A model generated the notes under the pieces. It did not search any database, was not told where the DNA came from, and worked only from the letters and a program-made list of their open reading frames with translations. A program made the position numbers and the translations under genes. A stretch of DNA of 64,000 bases, taken from the NCBI GenBank assembly GCA_963966185.1, contig CAWZYM010000307.1, forward strand, positions 181,001-245,000, read 5' to 3'. Below, piece after piece: positions 1 to 12,690 of the stretch (positions are counted from its first letter, which is position 1; each line of letters starts with the position of its first letter). This DNA comes from Rhabditoides inermis (taxonomy: Eukaryota; Nematoda; Chromadorea; Rhabditida; Rhabditidae).

Positions 1-930
1 TAATTTGGCTAAAATTATGTTTCAAAAAGCAATCGACGCTGTCGCAAAGTGGGCTTTAGAATGGGGTCTGCAGATCTCCACTGAGAAAACGCAGATACTG
101 CACATAGGCCGCCGAAATCCCAAACATGAGTATACAGCACATGGCACTACGCTCGCACCTGCTAACTCTGTAAGGGACCTTGGTGTGACTATGTGTGGGT
201 CCTTGATTTTTGAAGACCATTTTGCAAACATTGTTAAAGGCACCCTAAATGCCATAAATGATTTTTTGAGAGTGTATCGTACAAGAGACTTGAAGGTTCT
301 TGTCACCGCTTATACAACGTATTTCCGCTGCAAGCTAGAGTATTGTACTGAATTGTGGAACCCTCAGGATGTGGGATCAGTGAATTTGATCGAGTCAGTG
401 CAGCGATACTATACGCGCCGAATATGTCGTCGCGCTGGCTTGTTCTCGCTCACCTATCCCCAACGCCTCCAGCTTCTTGGCCTTCAAACTCTTGAACAAC
501 GCCGCTTTATAAGTGACGTAGTGTACATTCACAAGGTTATTACTAAAACCACCTCTCTTAATTATTCTGGTCTTTTTACATTAGTCCCAACTCGGTCGCG
601 CACATCTCACAAATATCGCCTTTTGCCATCATATGACTCGTTTTTGCGGAGCAGCGCGTTCTTTCAGAGAGTTTATGGAGTTTGGAACTCACTTCCATCT
701 GATATTGTTGAATCTGCGAAAACCAGTAACGTGAAATCCCACTTAGTAGACAATCCCCATTTGCATCCCATGTCTAAAATTCGACATTTGTAGTTTGCTT
801 ATTGTCTACTCTTTGAATGTTTCTTCTTCTTTTTCCTATTTTACTATCCTACCGTAAGCACTGTTATGTTTCCTATGATGCACATGTTAAGTACTCAACA
901 CGGTAATAAACTATTTATTTATTTATATTC
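1..930 (+). mobile_element. 3' end of a LINE-like non-LTR retrotransposon
   Basis: An uninterrupted reading frame runs from the left edge to the stop at 791-793. It matches the C-terminal part of jockey/CR1-type reverse transcriptases: a W-x-L-x-I-x-x-x-K-T-x-x-L stretch near residue 20, a DLGV motif at about residue 58, and the thumb/connection signature with LEY, W-N-P, a V-Q-R-Y-x-T-R motif and R-L-x-L-L-G-L-x-x-L-E-x-R-R near residues 155-167. The YADD-bearing catalytic part would lie to the left of the window. After the stop comes a short 3' UTR ending near 908-927 in an ATTT-type repeat after AATAAA, a typical LINE tail. The frame is open, so the copy is fairly young, but completeness cannot be judged. 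The LINE class is inferred; the clade is uncertain. Confidence 0.8.
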
Positions 931-1207
931 GTCGTATTTCCTGTTTGCCATAACAGATAAAACGATGTTTTGTCTAGTACTGCGATGTGTTTCCGTGCAC
1001 TTGTATTCTTGTACTTATCGCCAACATATTATCAGAAAAAATATGTATTGATATTTCGGTGTGGATCTCGTTATATGTAGACCTAAATCGTATTATTGAG
1101 TTATCTTATTATTATATTATACCTTTCTCACAATCTTGCACAACTATAATTTCAGTTAGAGAACATAAACATAAGATACACTCTTATGATTCAAAACATT
1201 TGCAGCT

Positions 1208-2888
1208 ATGAATAGCACGGATGTTACTGGATGTAAGTATTTTTTGTATTGAATAAATTATATATTCATGCAGATGACGTGAGGCATATTCGCCATATGG
1301 AGATCAGTGTTGCAGCCTGTGAGAAACAATGGCTGCTGGGTAGATTCTGGCTCACCCTTGTGGTCGATTGTGTTTATGTAACTCACAGACTATATCATTT
1401 GTGTACGGAAAGTTGTTTAGATTGTTTGCGTCATTTTCTCTCTACTGATTATCGCTTTCTCGCTGTTTCGCTGTGGTCATCTCTTCCGCAGACTTCACCC
1501 GAATTTGAAGGTTTTTATGCTTTGGTTGGAGTTTTTCGGAAAACTATCATTCAGCTCATATTTTGCATGTTTTACTTCAGCATAGCAGAGTTTGGCGTAC
1601 CTCTCGCGTTTTCCAAGGTAACGTAAAATTGAATCTTGAAAACTCATTTTCTAATATAACCAGGTGCAATCCATCTACATCGCATATTCAGTATCGATAG
1701 AAAACGCATGTGATGTGATGCAGACGATTGACGGTAATTGCCACAAATAGTTTTGTGAACCTAAAGATAAATGACGCCAGCCTGCATTCCAACAATGCTT
1801 CCTCTCATTCACGCTGGCATATCCGTCTTCTATTTCCCGATCATGGTGATATTAGAACGATCGATTGCGACAATTTTCCACAAAACATACGAAAACATTG
1901 GAAGACTCATTGGAATCACGATTACTGCTGTTTCAGTGGGTTTTCTTTGAGAAACGTAACACCAAAAGTTGTTAGTTTGAACATAACAAGTATATGTCAC
2001 TAGTTAGTAACTAGTATCATCATTGAAACCATGAGCACATTTCTATCATTATGTTGCCTCTGTCAAGTTCAAGTAGCAAGAAGTTGTTAAGGCAATTCTC
2101 TCTGCGTGTTCTGCTGTCTATATGGTTATACAATCTGTGGAATCGGGTCAGCTTCGGAGGGTGTGCACCAACACTGACACCAACACCCTGGCATCAAAGA
2201 TCATACTAGGGGTGAGTGTAGTCTATCTGTGATTGTCTGTGAGTATGTGTCTCTTTTCGTCGCCTACAAACACCACATTTCAGTCTCTGCTCGTTATTGA
2301 CATAGTCGTCCTGATATCACTCATTCCTCTCAGAATGTGGAACAAACGAATGTTGAGAAGGTTGGGTGAAGTAAACTTGATCAATGTATTGGGAACTATT
2401 TCAGGCGGTCCTATCAACTCTCGCCAGGCTTTCAACTGCGAGAGAATCTCGCTGTTATTCAAGTAGTATTAATTATCATATTTATCCAAATAATATTTTT
2501 AGATGCTCTTTCCACTCTTTGTCTTCCACGCGTGTTGTTTTCTGCACTACCTGGCTGGAATTCAGATTTCTCACAGAACTCTTCACGCCACACTCACACA
2601 GGCTGTCCTTCATAACTTCATTTTCTTTGTCTGTTTGATTTTTGAAACCCATAAAAAACCACTTTTCCAGTTATTGCCTTTCTATCTATGGATATCACCG
2701 CTCATTATTTTGATTCAGCTCACAAGAGCAAGGAATGCTAACAAAGTAAGGCAAATTGGATACTTAGAAAAAATAATTTTGATTTCTAGGTCACAGACCA
2801 CGGTATCGCTTTGCAAGAAAGAAGATGCGAGAATGCGGCAGCAGTGACGGAACGGTATTTCCACATACTAGATGAACAGTGGAATTGA
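1208..2888 (+). CDS. nematode seven-transmembrane chemoreceptor (Sra/Sre-like)
   Basis: Nine exons give about 376 residues: 1208-1232, 1274-1617, 1664-1733, 1781-1935, 2152-2211, 2284-2360, 2405-2462, 2503-2745 and 2790-2888. All junctions agree in phase. Family marks are an ILERSIAT motif followed by a KTYENIG stretch after transmembrane segment 3-4, a YQLSPGFQLREN motif of the R/S-Y/F-Q-x-x-E-N type before the next segment, several hydrophobic helices, and a C-terminal ERYFHILDEQWN tail (Y-x-x-L-x-x-x-W). These are typical of the nematode serpentine receptor classes Sra, Srab and Sre, most like Sre. Such receptors sit in the membranes of chemosensory neurons; ligand unknown. The acceptor CATTTGCAG ends three bases before the ATG, so the start could be trans-spliced. 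Exon 2 may hide another intron around 1423-1490. Confidence 0.72.
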
Positions 2889-3971
2889 TATTGATATAGT
2901 TCATAACTGTGTTGTGTTTCCTTGTTATTTCACTTATCGTTCTAACATACACTACAATTTACACACAACGTGTGTATTCGTGCCATAAACTTTCTTGGGC
3001 AGTTCTTAAAAATCAAACAATGGCGTGAAATGTGTTTTGTTATTCTACGAATTCTACAGATGTTTAAAAAAGCACAGTGGTGCTTTGATGACTCATTGTT
3101 TAAACACGAAACAAAGAAAGAAAACGCGAAAGAACGGCGTTCCCTCGTTACCTACACGCTTATCAAGATATGCACGTGCGAAGTTTGGTAAGGCTAATTC
3201 AATCTTCGCGCCAGATCGCTTATCGGAAAGTTGAGCTCTGTGCGCATCTCGTCGATATGAGTTCGACAGCACATTGTAGTGTTGTGATAACGCTCACGGT
3301 TCACAGATTATGCTATGCCGGTACGATTTCGTGTTTTCAGTTTGTTTTCAGTCAACCTTGGTAATTTTAAACGCCCCTGGGCCTTTAAAACGACTTTCTC
3401 TTCTTACATTCGAAGTCCCGTGTAAACATACAAATGACAATCATCAACAAGCTGCATCTGATTCACGTTCCCACACCACGATGTAATTGTCGCATATCGT
3501 GAATATCACGTATCACGGTATCAGAGAGAGAAAAACACTTCAGATAACACCTTTTCATTTTCATTTACTCTGTCCAGAAAACACACACACAACAACAGAA
3601 AAGCGAAAAGCGACAAACAACAACACAATTCTATTATATCGCGGATAAACTCATAAATTACATAAATTTGATCTGATTTGAACATTCACAGTGTGTACTT
3701 CGAGAGAATATCTGATATAATAATATTTATCTGCCAAGAGATTATAGAGACACAATAACACAACAGGAAATGTACAGCGTGGCGAATATTGAGCTGATTC
3801 TAGGCTATCTGTATCAAACATCTAGCTACTTATGGGGGGCTCCTCTTTTCATAATTATTTTTATCTCTCAAACGACCACTATAAAATCTTACAAGAACAA
3901 TTATAGTGATTTCGTTCGTAATCATGAAAGAATCACAAGGAAGCTGCTCCTCGCTACAGCCGATGAAACAT
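2889..3971 (+). other. intergenic region without recognised gene
   Basis: About 1.1 kb, AT-rich, between the chemoreceptor stop and the subunit c pseudogene. Short open frames near 3025-3364 lack family resemblance, splice signals or coding-type composition. The only structured element seen is a roughly 70-bp stretch at 3556-3625 that recurs at 6110-6180. Confidence 0.5.
3556..3625 (+). repeat. dispersed repeat, copy 1 (second copy at 6110-6180)
   Basis: Both copies share a TTTCATTT start, ACTCTGTCCAGAAAACACAC, then ACAACAACAGA, GCGAAAAGC and AACAACAC in the same order and orientation, with a few substitutions and small indels. Outside this stretch similarity stops. It is probably a fragment of a transposable element family; no coding potential. 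Confidence 0.6.
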
Positions 3972-5156
<1,185 letters not shown>

Positions 5157-5873
5157 GGAAGAAACGACGACATCGGAGCGGGCATTGACTACCTACTGGC
5201 ACTGAGCAGTGCTTGTTCTGACACTGCGACCCCGTGCGGACTCGATCCAGCTGACATCAAACTCGCCGAGTTCTTTACAAAATTTATGCGACCGGAGCTC
5301 AAAGATATTGTGAATTTTCGATTTTTGATTTGGAATATTCAATGAAATATCTTCAGACCGCAGCTATTCCCATGAATCCATTTAGTGAAGCCATTGCACC
5401 GATGGAAACGCTGAAAAGTATCGACACACTAAAAACCCAGCTCGAACCGGATGTGAAAAGTGCACTGAAAAGAACCCAAAACGAAGTTGAGGTGTGTTTG
5501 CCAAAAACTTGAGACACCGTCGCATTCGGCTTGCGGGGCTCTGCTTCTGTTGGTGGGATGCAAGCTCACATTCACTCGACTTCTCGCATCGATCAACAAA
5601 AGAAAGGGGAGGTTGGAGACGAAAATGTGTGAGGCGGATGAAATGAGGATGGCACAAGCACTGCCCGATGAGGGAGACAGCCAGCCTGTGGAAGGGGTGA
5701 GAGAGAAAGGGAGAGAAATAGGGAGAAGGAAGGAGAGGGAGAAGGGGAGGGGAAGGGAGAGAGATTTTAAGGAAGAAGTAAGCAAAGAAGGGGTTTCTCT
5801 ACTTCAGGCGGTTCCCATGGATTTCGCAGACCAAAGGTGTCTTGACAAGAAAATGAGTGCGTCCTGGTATTAA
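5157..5873 (+). CDS. 3' exons of an unrecognised spliced gene
   Basis: Four exons with matching phases and good nematode splice signals: 5157-5309 (acceptor TTTTCAG), 5357-5491 (ATCTTCAG), about 5607-5696 (weak acceptor, least certain) and 5808-5873 ending in TAA. The encoded 147 residues are hydrophilic with a predicted helical look: GIDYLLALSSAC, then LDPADIKLAEFF, then LKTQLEPDVKSALKRTQNEV, then an acidic stretch and a KKMSASWY end. No known domain is recognised. No 5' exon or start codon could be placed upstream, so this may be the tail of a gene whose front lies in 4304-5156, or a gene fragment. Confidence 0.45.
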
Positions 5874-6270
5874 CAACGTCATCTTATGCGAAAACAAAAT
5901 TACAAGTCTTTCTCGCGATAGCGTGTTTGAAACTTTCGTGAACTGCGAACATGCTTTCAATGACGTTCAAAGAGTGTAACATTATACTGATGACTGATAA
6001 TAATACTGTTGACGTTATACTGTTGATCGATTGTGTATTAAAAGTACAGTAGCGTCTTTTTGTTTAAGTCGAGCTTCGATCGTAGCTGGAAAAACATTTC
6101 CGAATAAACCATTTCATTTCATACTCTGTCCAGAAAACACACACAACAACAGAGAAAGCGAAAAGCAACAAATAACAACACGCAGAGAAAAAGAACAGTC
6201 TCCGATTGGATAACTAGCACTTGTGAGTATGCATGACTATAGCCCCCCTGCTCCTTCCCTCCTCCCTCCC
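5874..6270 (+). other. intergenic region
   Basis: Separates the convergent ends of the unassigned plus-strand gene and the eIF2B gamma gene. AT-rich, no reading frame of interest. It contains the second copy of a dispersed repeat (6110-6180). Confidence 0.5.
6110..6180 (+). repeat. dispersed repeat, copy 2 (first copy at 3556-3625)
   Basis: Same block order as the copy at 3556-3625, including TACTCTGTCCAGAAAACACA and the AACAACAC end, with point differences. Confidence 0.6.
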
Positions 6271-6452
6271 TCACTCAGCCTGCCAGTCATCCGCATCATC
6301 CTCCTCCTCCACTACCTCGTTCTGGATCTTGGCTGAAACGGAACAATTAGACCATGTCACGTTCGAATTGCGGATAGAAGGAAAGAGCACGCACACGCAT
6401 CGGTAGATAGGAGAAAATGGATAGGAAAGAGGAGGGAGAGAGAGAGAGAGAA

Positions 6453-6484
<32 letters not shown>

Positions 6485-9285
6485 TGAGAGAGAGAATGAG
6501 AGAGAGAGAGAGAGAGACGTACCGTTGGCGGGGACCTTCTGTCCGGCAGTGACGATCGTGTTGACGAGCACAGCCCCCTCCTCCACAACCGCGCCCGCGC
6601 AGATGATAGACTGCGAGATGTCGGCGCTGCAACCAGTGTCCCCTCCCTCTCCCCCTTCTCTCTCTCCCTCTCTCCCACTCACCCCCTTCCGATCTTGGCT
6701 CCACTCATGACGAGGCTGCCTGTCAGCCGGGCCTTCTCCCCGAGAGAGCAACTGGCCCCGACCACACTGCGCTTGATCACACACCTACAACACACGCACA
6801 ATCACAAGGAGTAAGGAGTAGCTGCGTCAGATTATTCAGATGAAACAAAAAATATTACACTCATCGAGTTTGATATGCACGCCATTCACTCCTTTCCGAC
6901 ATATGCATCTCTCTTCTCTCTTTAACCTTTTTCTGATCGGTTTTCGCGTCGGATCACTCGCGCGTCTCGGTGTTTCATGTCTCATTGCTTTGATTATCTC
7001 ATTTCATTTGTTGCTGATTGATGTTCTCGTTTCACACATCACCCATCATATTCATGTGTAACGGAACAGATCAGGCCTAATTCATTACTGACTGTACAAA
7101 AAACAACAGTGGGCATGATGTAATGTGTCATGGCCACCCCCACCTGTCTGCGACGGCAGCGCCCGCCTCGATCCAGCTCTCATTCGAAGAGATGCCAGTC
7201 GCCTCAACACACACAGTAGTCATCCCACTTTATAGTAATCCCACTCTCACACTACGCACTACCCCTCGTACTCTCCTCAAAGTACTCCACCGTACATACC
7301 TTGAAGTCAAACTGCTGCGGTGCGGGGAACGCGGGCGAGAGGCGAGACGCGCACTTCGGGATCTCAAGTGGAAAATTATCGTCAAAAACCCAAGGAAAAC
7401 AGGGAGGGAGGGAGAATAAGGAGAAGGGAGAAACACTCACAGCCTTGTTGACCTCGAAGTAGGCGGGGATGGTGTTGGCGTGCGCGACGACCGCCCCGTT
7501 CTCGCGAGGACACTCGTACGCCACGCACGGATGGCCGTCTGCACACACACACACACACTAGTATCACTCAACGCTATCCGTGTGTCACCGTCACTCATAC
7601 TCACACACCACACTCAGAATATGAAGTTGACAAACTAATGCGAAAACACAACGCATAACAAAGAGACAAACTACCAGCCCACCTTGAAACTGTTCCTCGA
7701 GGAGGAAGGGAATGAGGTCGGCCTTGACAGACGAGAACTTCCTGCAGAGCGTGGGAATCACACCAACATGTACGATCCAAATAAAATTTTACATAGATGA
7801 CGTAGTACCGCGAGAGGAGAGAGGAGAGAGGAGAGAGGAGAGAGAGGGGGGGGAGAGAGTACTTGTGTGTGGCGAGTAGTGGGAGGACGGTGTTCCTCAT
7901 GGCGTACACGTGGCAGTCTGCCAGGCCGGCCGAGAGACGCACGCGGGGGCAGCTGCAGAGAGACACGGGCTATGGGCAACAAGAACACCTATCAGCCTAT
8001 CACATACGTCCACCAATCACTAGATTGCACAATCATTCGAGGCTACGCAATACCACACGATAGTACTTTCCTCACAAAGGCCCATTTCATTCACAATTCC
8101 CGTACATCTTGTTCTCCTAACCCAGTGAGTGTGTATGGAAGGAGACTGAGTGACACGTGCTGACTGACCTGTTCATCCAGTGTCCGGCGGCGACTGCCTG
8201 TTCCATGTCCTCCTCCCCTGCCACGAACACAACACGCTCGTCGTCAGCCAACGCCACAAGGTCCCGGCCTAGAGGGAACATCTCTCTCTCTCCCTCCCTC
8301 CCTCTCTCTCCCATTCCTTCTCTCACCCTTGTTTCTCTTGATCTTGGGTCCGGGATGGGGTCCAGTGCACGCGTGCTCAGACAGAAACACCGCCAGACGA
8401 GCCGACCTACAGTAATCATTCACAACATACGATACATGCCCTGCAGTACCTTGTCCTGAACACATCGAGGAGTGGCGAGAGAGAGGCATCCGAGACAAAG
8501 TCACACGACACAACCAGAAGGTCCTTCTGAAAAACAACAACGTACATTATGGAACCATCACATTTCATGATTTTCAAAACACACACACATCAATAATTCA
8601 CCAAAGTGATATAAAAGAGAATCAATGTTAAACAACCAATAACCAATCCGCGGGGCCCACAATACATAAACAATTTCCACGTTGAATACGTTACGCATCA
8701 ACCACAAGTCACAAGCAGAGATTAAATGGACAATCCAGAATTGAGAAGATGTTTCTAGATAATAATAGTAACCCACAGTGAACTTGTTTGCGTAGTGGCG
8801 GAGCACGTCGGCAGTGCCCCAGTCCTCGTGCTCGCGGGACACCGACAGCACCTCCACGCGGACCGAGGGGAACTGAACAGCGACATCCCCCCTCCCCTCT
8901 CTCTCTCTCGCTCTCTCTCTCTCTCGAGCACTGACAGAAGATATCTTATGACTTGAATATAGACATGGCGGGAACGTTACCTTGAACAGGTCGGTGGCGA
9001 GTAGCTTGTCGAACTCGTTTCTGTGTGCCTCCTGGCAGAACAGCTTCACGTCCCTCACTCCGGCGCGGGCCAGGCTGCCCAGCGGGTACCAGAACATAGC
9101 CACACCCGCCACAGGCAGCAGCGCCTTCGCCTAAACACATTTTGTTCTGAAACACATACGCTATTCATTCCGTTTTATTTTCATTCCATGATATGAAACA
9201 CTTTTCAGCCTACCTGTCGATCGGTGAGATCGGTCATCCTGCTGCCCGAACCAGCGCACATCAACGCGCCTTGCAACTCACTCAT
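6271..9285 (-). CDS. EIF2B3: translation initiation factor eIF2B subunit gamma
   Basis: Fourteen exons give about 414 residues: 9214-9285, 8981-9130, 8777-8872, 8450-8526, 8327-8406, 8169-8268, 7863-7952, 7683-7741, 7441-7538, 7300-7362, 7144-7202, 6683-6784, 6523-6659 and 6271-6332. The N-terminal nucleotidyltransferase fold shows the G-S-G-S-R-M-T-D-L signature, KALLPVAGV and FWYPLGSLARAG; the middle has PLLATHKKFSSVKADLIPFL. The C-terminal left-handed beta-helix repeats are visible as CVIKRSVVGASCSLGEKA and SIICAGAVVEEGA, then an acidic DDADDWQ end. Gamma pairs with epsilon in the cytosolic eIF2B complex that recycles eIF2-GDP. The acceptor chosen for 6659 is the only one that keeps frame and adds a Gly/Glu-rich insert. 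CT-rich repeats fill several introns. An acceptor (TTTGTAG) precedes the ATG by 13 bases. Confidence 0.93.
6423..6518 (+). repeat. GA/CT microsatellite in an eIF2B gamma intron
   Basis: Imperfect (GA)n tract with AATG and AAAG interruptions, directly next to the exon donor at 6521-6522. It reads as CT in the sense of the gene. Confidence 0.9.
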
Positions 9286-9585
9286 CCTCTACTGCCTCTA
9301 CAAACAATACATCAATTTATCAATCGATAATATACCTCCACCGCCTCAACACATACTCGGGACACAGACTCTCACAGATAGGGTATAAGCGGGGTAGTGA
9401 AACCACATGGACATTGCATTCACTAAACTCACAGAAAACGGAAACAAATTTATTACGAAAATGCGTACAAACAATAAATAAACGAAATCAAACATTTGGC
9501 GAAAACACACTGGGAATACTAGGGGGTGGGGCAGTACGCAGTATCACCGCTACAGTATCCTGCTGGCTACCGTATACAGTGCTGC
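9286..9585 (+). other. intergenic region between two minus-strand genes
   Basis: About 300 bases between the eIF2B gamma start and the enoyl-CoA reductase stop. No reading frame of interest. The spacing and common orientation would allow an operon, which cannot be decided from sequence. Confidence 0.4.
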
Positions 9586-9746
9586 TCAGAGGAAGAACGG
9601 GACGATGGCCTTCCTCTGCTTGGGGTAGTCACTGAACTCCTTCTTGTACGCGCGGTGCTTGTTCTGCGCCCAGATGGCCATCTGGATGAAGCCGGCCGTG
9701 GTGAACAGGAGGGCTGAAGAAAGACACTTCCCCCCTCTCTCTCTCT

Positions 9747-9784
<38 letters not shown>

Positions 9785-11723
9785 CTACCAGGCAGGCTCT
9801 GGCACATGACGGAGAAGGACAGCCAGGCGGCCACCTCGTACGTGTAGTTGGGGCAGGAGACCAGGTTGAACAGACCGGTCAGAGGGTTCGAGTCAGGCTT
9901 CGGGATCTGTAAAGGATTAGGTACATACAACAATGTCTAATACACACATTAGTGTACACAGTGACAAAGAGAGTACAGTGATACTGTGATACCTTACAGT
10001 ACCCCTCTTCTACCACCGTACCTGGCGGGTGGTGGTTCCCTCGGGGCGGAGGTTGCGGAACAGCAGATGGATTGACAGGTTTCCCAGCTCAGCGATGGTG
10101 AATCCAGCAAGACCGAGGTACATCTGAAATGTACTCATACAGTACTGCATTCGGTCATATGATAGTCCAAGTCTACAAGAAGCTATAAAAGTACTCCAAC
10201 AGTATTCCTTCACACTTCAGTACCCCTACCGTACCTGAGTATCTCCGAAGGCGGGCGGGGTGAAGAGGGGGTGGTTGACGAAGTAGGAGACGAACGCGCA
10301 GAAGCCCCAGTAGTAGGAGCAGTTCTCAACAAGCAAATATGAACAATCACATTATTGAAACAGCTTGAAGACGATCGAATAAAAAACCATGAACCTACCT
10401 ACAAAATATTTCTTTCAAAATTACAAGTAATAAACTACACAAATGAGGTATTGTAAAAAAAAAAGAAGAGAGAGATAATATAGACTTTCGAGCTTCGTTT
10501 TTCCCACATCCGTTGCTAAACAGTATTTCTCCCAGCACTCAGCCCTGGCGGTGTACCGTATGCACTTGTTGTATAGTCAGGATATAGCGATTCTGGATAA
10601 ATGATTGATTGGTTGAGAGAACATAATATAGTAACAATCCAAATCGGATACCTTGAACAGGTTGAACTGGGGCATGGTTCCGTTGGAGAATCGATGGACG
10701 AACTGCGTCTCGAAGAGGCGCTTGGCGTAGTGGATCGACCAGCAGATGCATGCCAGCGTCACCGCCGGGTGGATCGGCTTCGAGGCGTCTGCAACGACAA
10801 TGATTGTGCTACATTCCAGTTGGTTTTTGTTATGATTTCAGTGGATGTTTCGACCAGTTAAACGCAACGCAAACATGTATTACTCACGAAACATACACCG
10901 TAAGATGAAAGCAAATGAAATTCACACTCACCAGCTCCATAGATGAACGAGGGGCGGAAGTAGAAGAGGGGATAGATGAAGAAGGGACCTGCGTACTCCG
11001 TCAGAAACACCTAAGCGATACAAATCGATAATGAAACAGATTGAAACCATACTCACCGTCTTCCAGGCGATCTGGGGTCCGAGATCCTTGACGAAAACCT
11101 GCGCGTTGCCGGCAGAGAGCTTGAGATCTCCAACCTGAAACAGACCCGCTCCACCCTCTCTAGCCACGCCCCGTATGAATATTGCAAATTGCAACTAAGA
11201 TTATCCGCACTGCCAGCAAATCACCTTATCACTCTCGGTCTATTGTGCACAAATCGTATGCGACAGCAAAGCGCGAGCGATAACAACACAACGAATGACA
11301 GATCAAGGAAGAAATACGTTACAAAAAAGGGGTACTAAGTGAATAAATTCGGAGAAATAATTGGACGATCATATTCTTTTCTAATAGAATGTAAAACAAA
11401 CACTCCACCAAATAACCTATAATCTAAATGTAAAAAAAGTAACAATAGTTACCTTCTGGTCGTCCTTGAGGCCCTTGCCCTTGGGCTCGACGCGGATCGA
11501 CTGACGCTCCTGCGACAGGCGCGGCTCTACAAACGTGAATAAACACATAAACAAGCAAACAGGTGAACATACATGTAAAAATGCCAGCAAACAAACAAGT
11601 GAGCAACGTACTGGCGGCGGCGATGAGCTTCTTGAGCTCCTTGACGGTGGAGGCGGCGGGCACCGCGTCCAGCACGCACAGCTGCTTCTGCTTCACGTCC
11701 AGCACCTCGATCCGAAGAGACAT
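9586..11723 (-). CDS. TECR: very-long-chain trans-2-enoyl-CoA reductase
   Basis: Nine exons give 305 residues, close to the 308 of the human enzyme: 11612-11723, 11453-11526, 11057-11134, 10932-11010, 10652-10788, 10235-10324, 10022-10123, 9789-9906 and 9586-9713. The N terminus is a ubiquitin-like domain (IEVLDVKQKQL, VKELKKLI). Several hydrophobic segments follow, then the steroid 5-alpha-reductase-type C-terminal domain: NPLTGLFNLVSCPNYTYEV, AAWLSFSVM and a HRAYKKEFSDYPKQRKAIVP end. The enzyme does the last, NADPH-dependent step of fatty acid elongation in the ER membrane. The ATG lies one base after a TTGTAG acceptor, so trans-splicing is likely. Intron 5 holds an old SINE-like repeat (10491-10620). 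Confidence 0.96.
10491..10620 (+). repeat. dispersed SINE-like repeat, copy 2
   Basis: Lies in a TECR intron and resembles 4712-4870 along its length, ending in the same GATTGATTGGTTGAG-type tail. Alignment by eye; divergent. Confidence 0.45.
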
Positions 11724-12493
11724 CCTACAATGAACAATGAATACAATTACGCGTCACATACACAACGGATGCGACGGGGCGTACATGAAACACGCACGGT
11801 ATTTCCCCCTGTAGACGGTTTTATATGAACAAAATCGATCGATTAAACTTTCAATCAGGCGTGTGAATCGTCTACAAACACATTGTGAAGCAATGCGTGT
11901 GAATCACTCAACAAAATCAACAAAAAGTTGGTGGGAATTTTGAAAATGACTTGGCAGTGTTACGTTGTGCACTCAAAAAAAAACATCTTGCACAATGCAA
12001 CACCACATCAATCAATTCCAAAAATGAAAGATTCGGCGTTTGCAAACAAAACAATAATCCCAGAGCTTTGCACAATGAGATGACCCGGTGTGATGGTGTG
12101 ATATAAGGTGGAGTGGGGGAAGAGACAGATAACTGATAGGGAGAGAGGCGGGCAGAGCGAGGCGAGAGAGAAGTGGGACAGCAAGCAACATGCCACCATC
12201 CCGCTATCTTCACAGAGAATAGGGAAGAGACTGCGCTAGCAACCAAAACAAAATATTTGCACTCCAGGTATGCGTTAACCGAACACTACAGCCACCAGGT
12301 AAACAAGAAACATAACAAAACCAACGAATCTCACAAATATTTATTGCACTAAAATTAGTGAAAAAACTCTTCTAAGCGACCCGTTCGGAAATGTACACTC
12401 TTCAATAGATCTATTATACTCTGATATACTTTCGCAATATGAGTTCATAAAATATGGCAGAACAATGAGATAGATACATACAAGTGATAATTT
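11724..12493 (+). other. intergenic region
   Basis: About 770 bases between the TECR start and the SET methyltransferase stop, both minus-strand genes. No conserved frame seen. It presumably holds the TECR promoter and the 3' UTR of the upstream gene. Confidence 0.45.
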
Positions 12494-12643
12494 CTACTCG
12501 GGAGTAGTGACCATCCACTGGATGTCATTTCCTATCGAACTCGCAGTGTCACACGCCGACTCCTCGCTAGACTCGCGACGACAACACAACGCGTCCTGAA
12601 AACAGTATGCTCCTTCCCCCCCTCTCTCCCTCTCCCTCTCCTC

Positions 12644-12690
<47 letters not shown>

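Noticed and set aside
1..930. Virus or LTR retroelement
   Set aside because: The motifs are those of non-LTR reverse transcriptases and the 3' tail is of the LINE type; no LTR, integrase or envelope signs.
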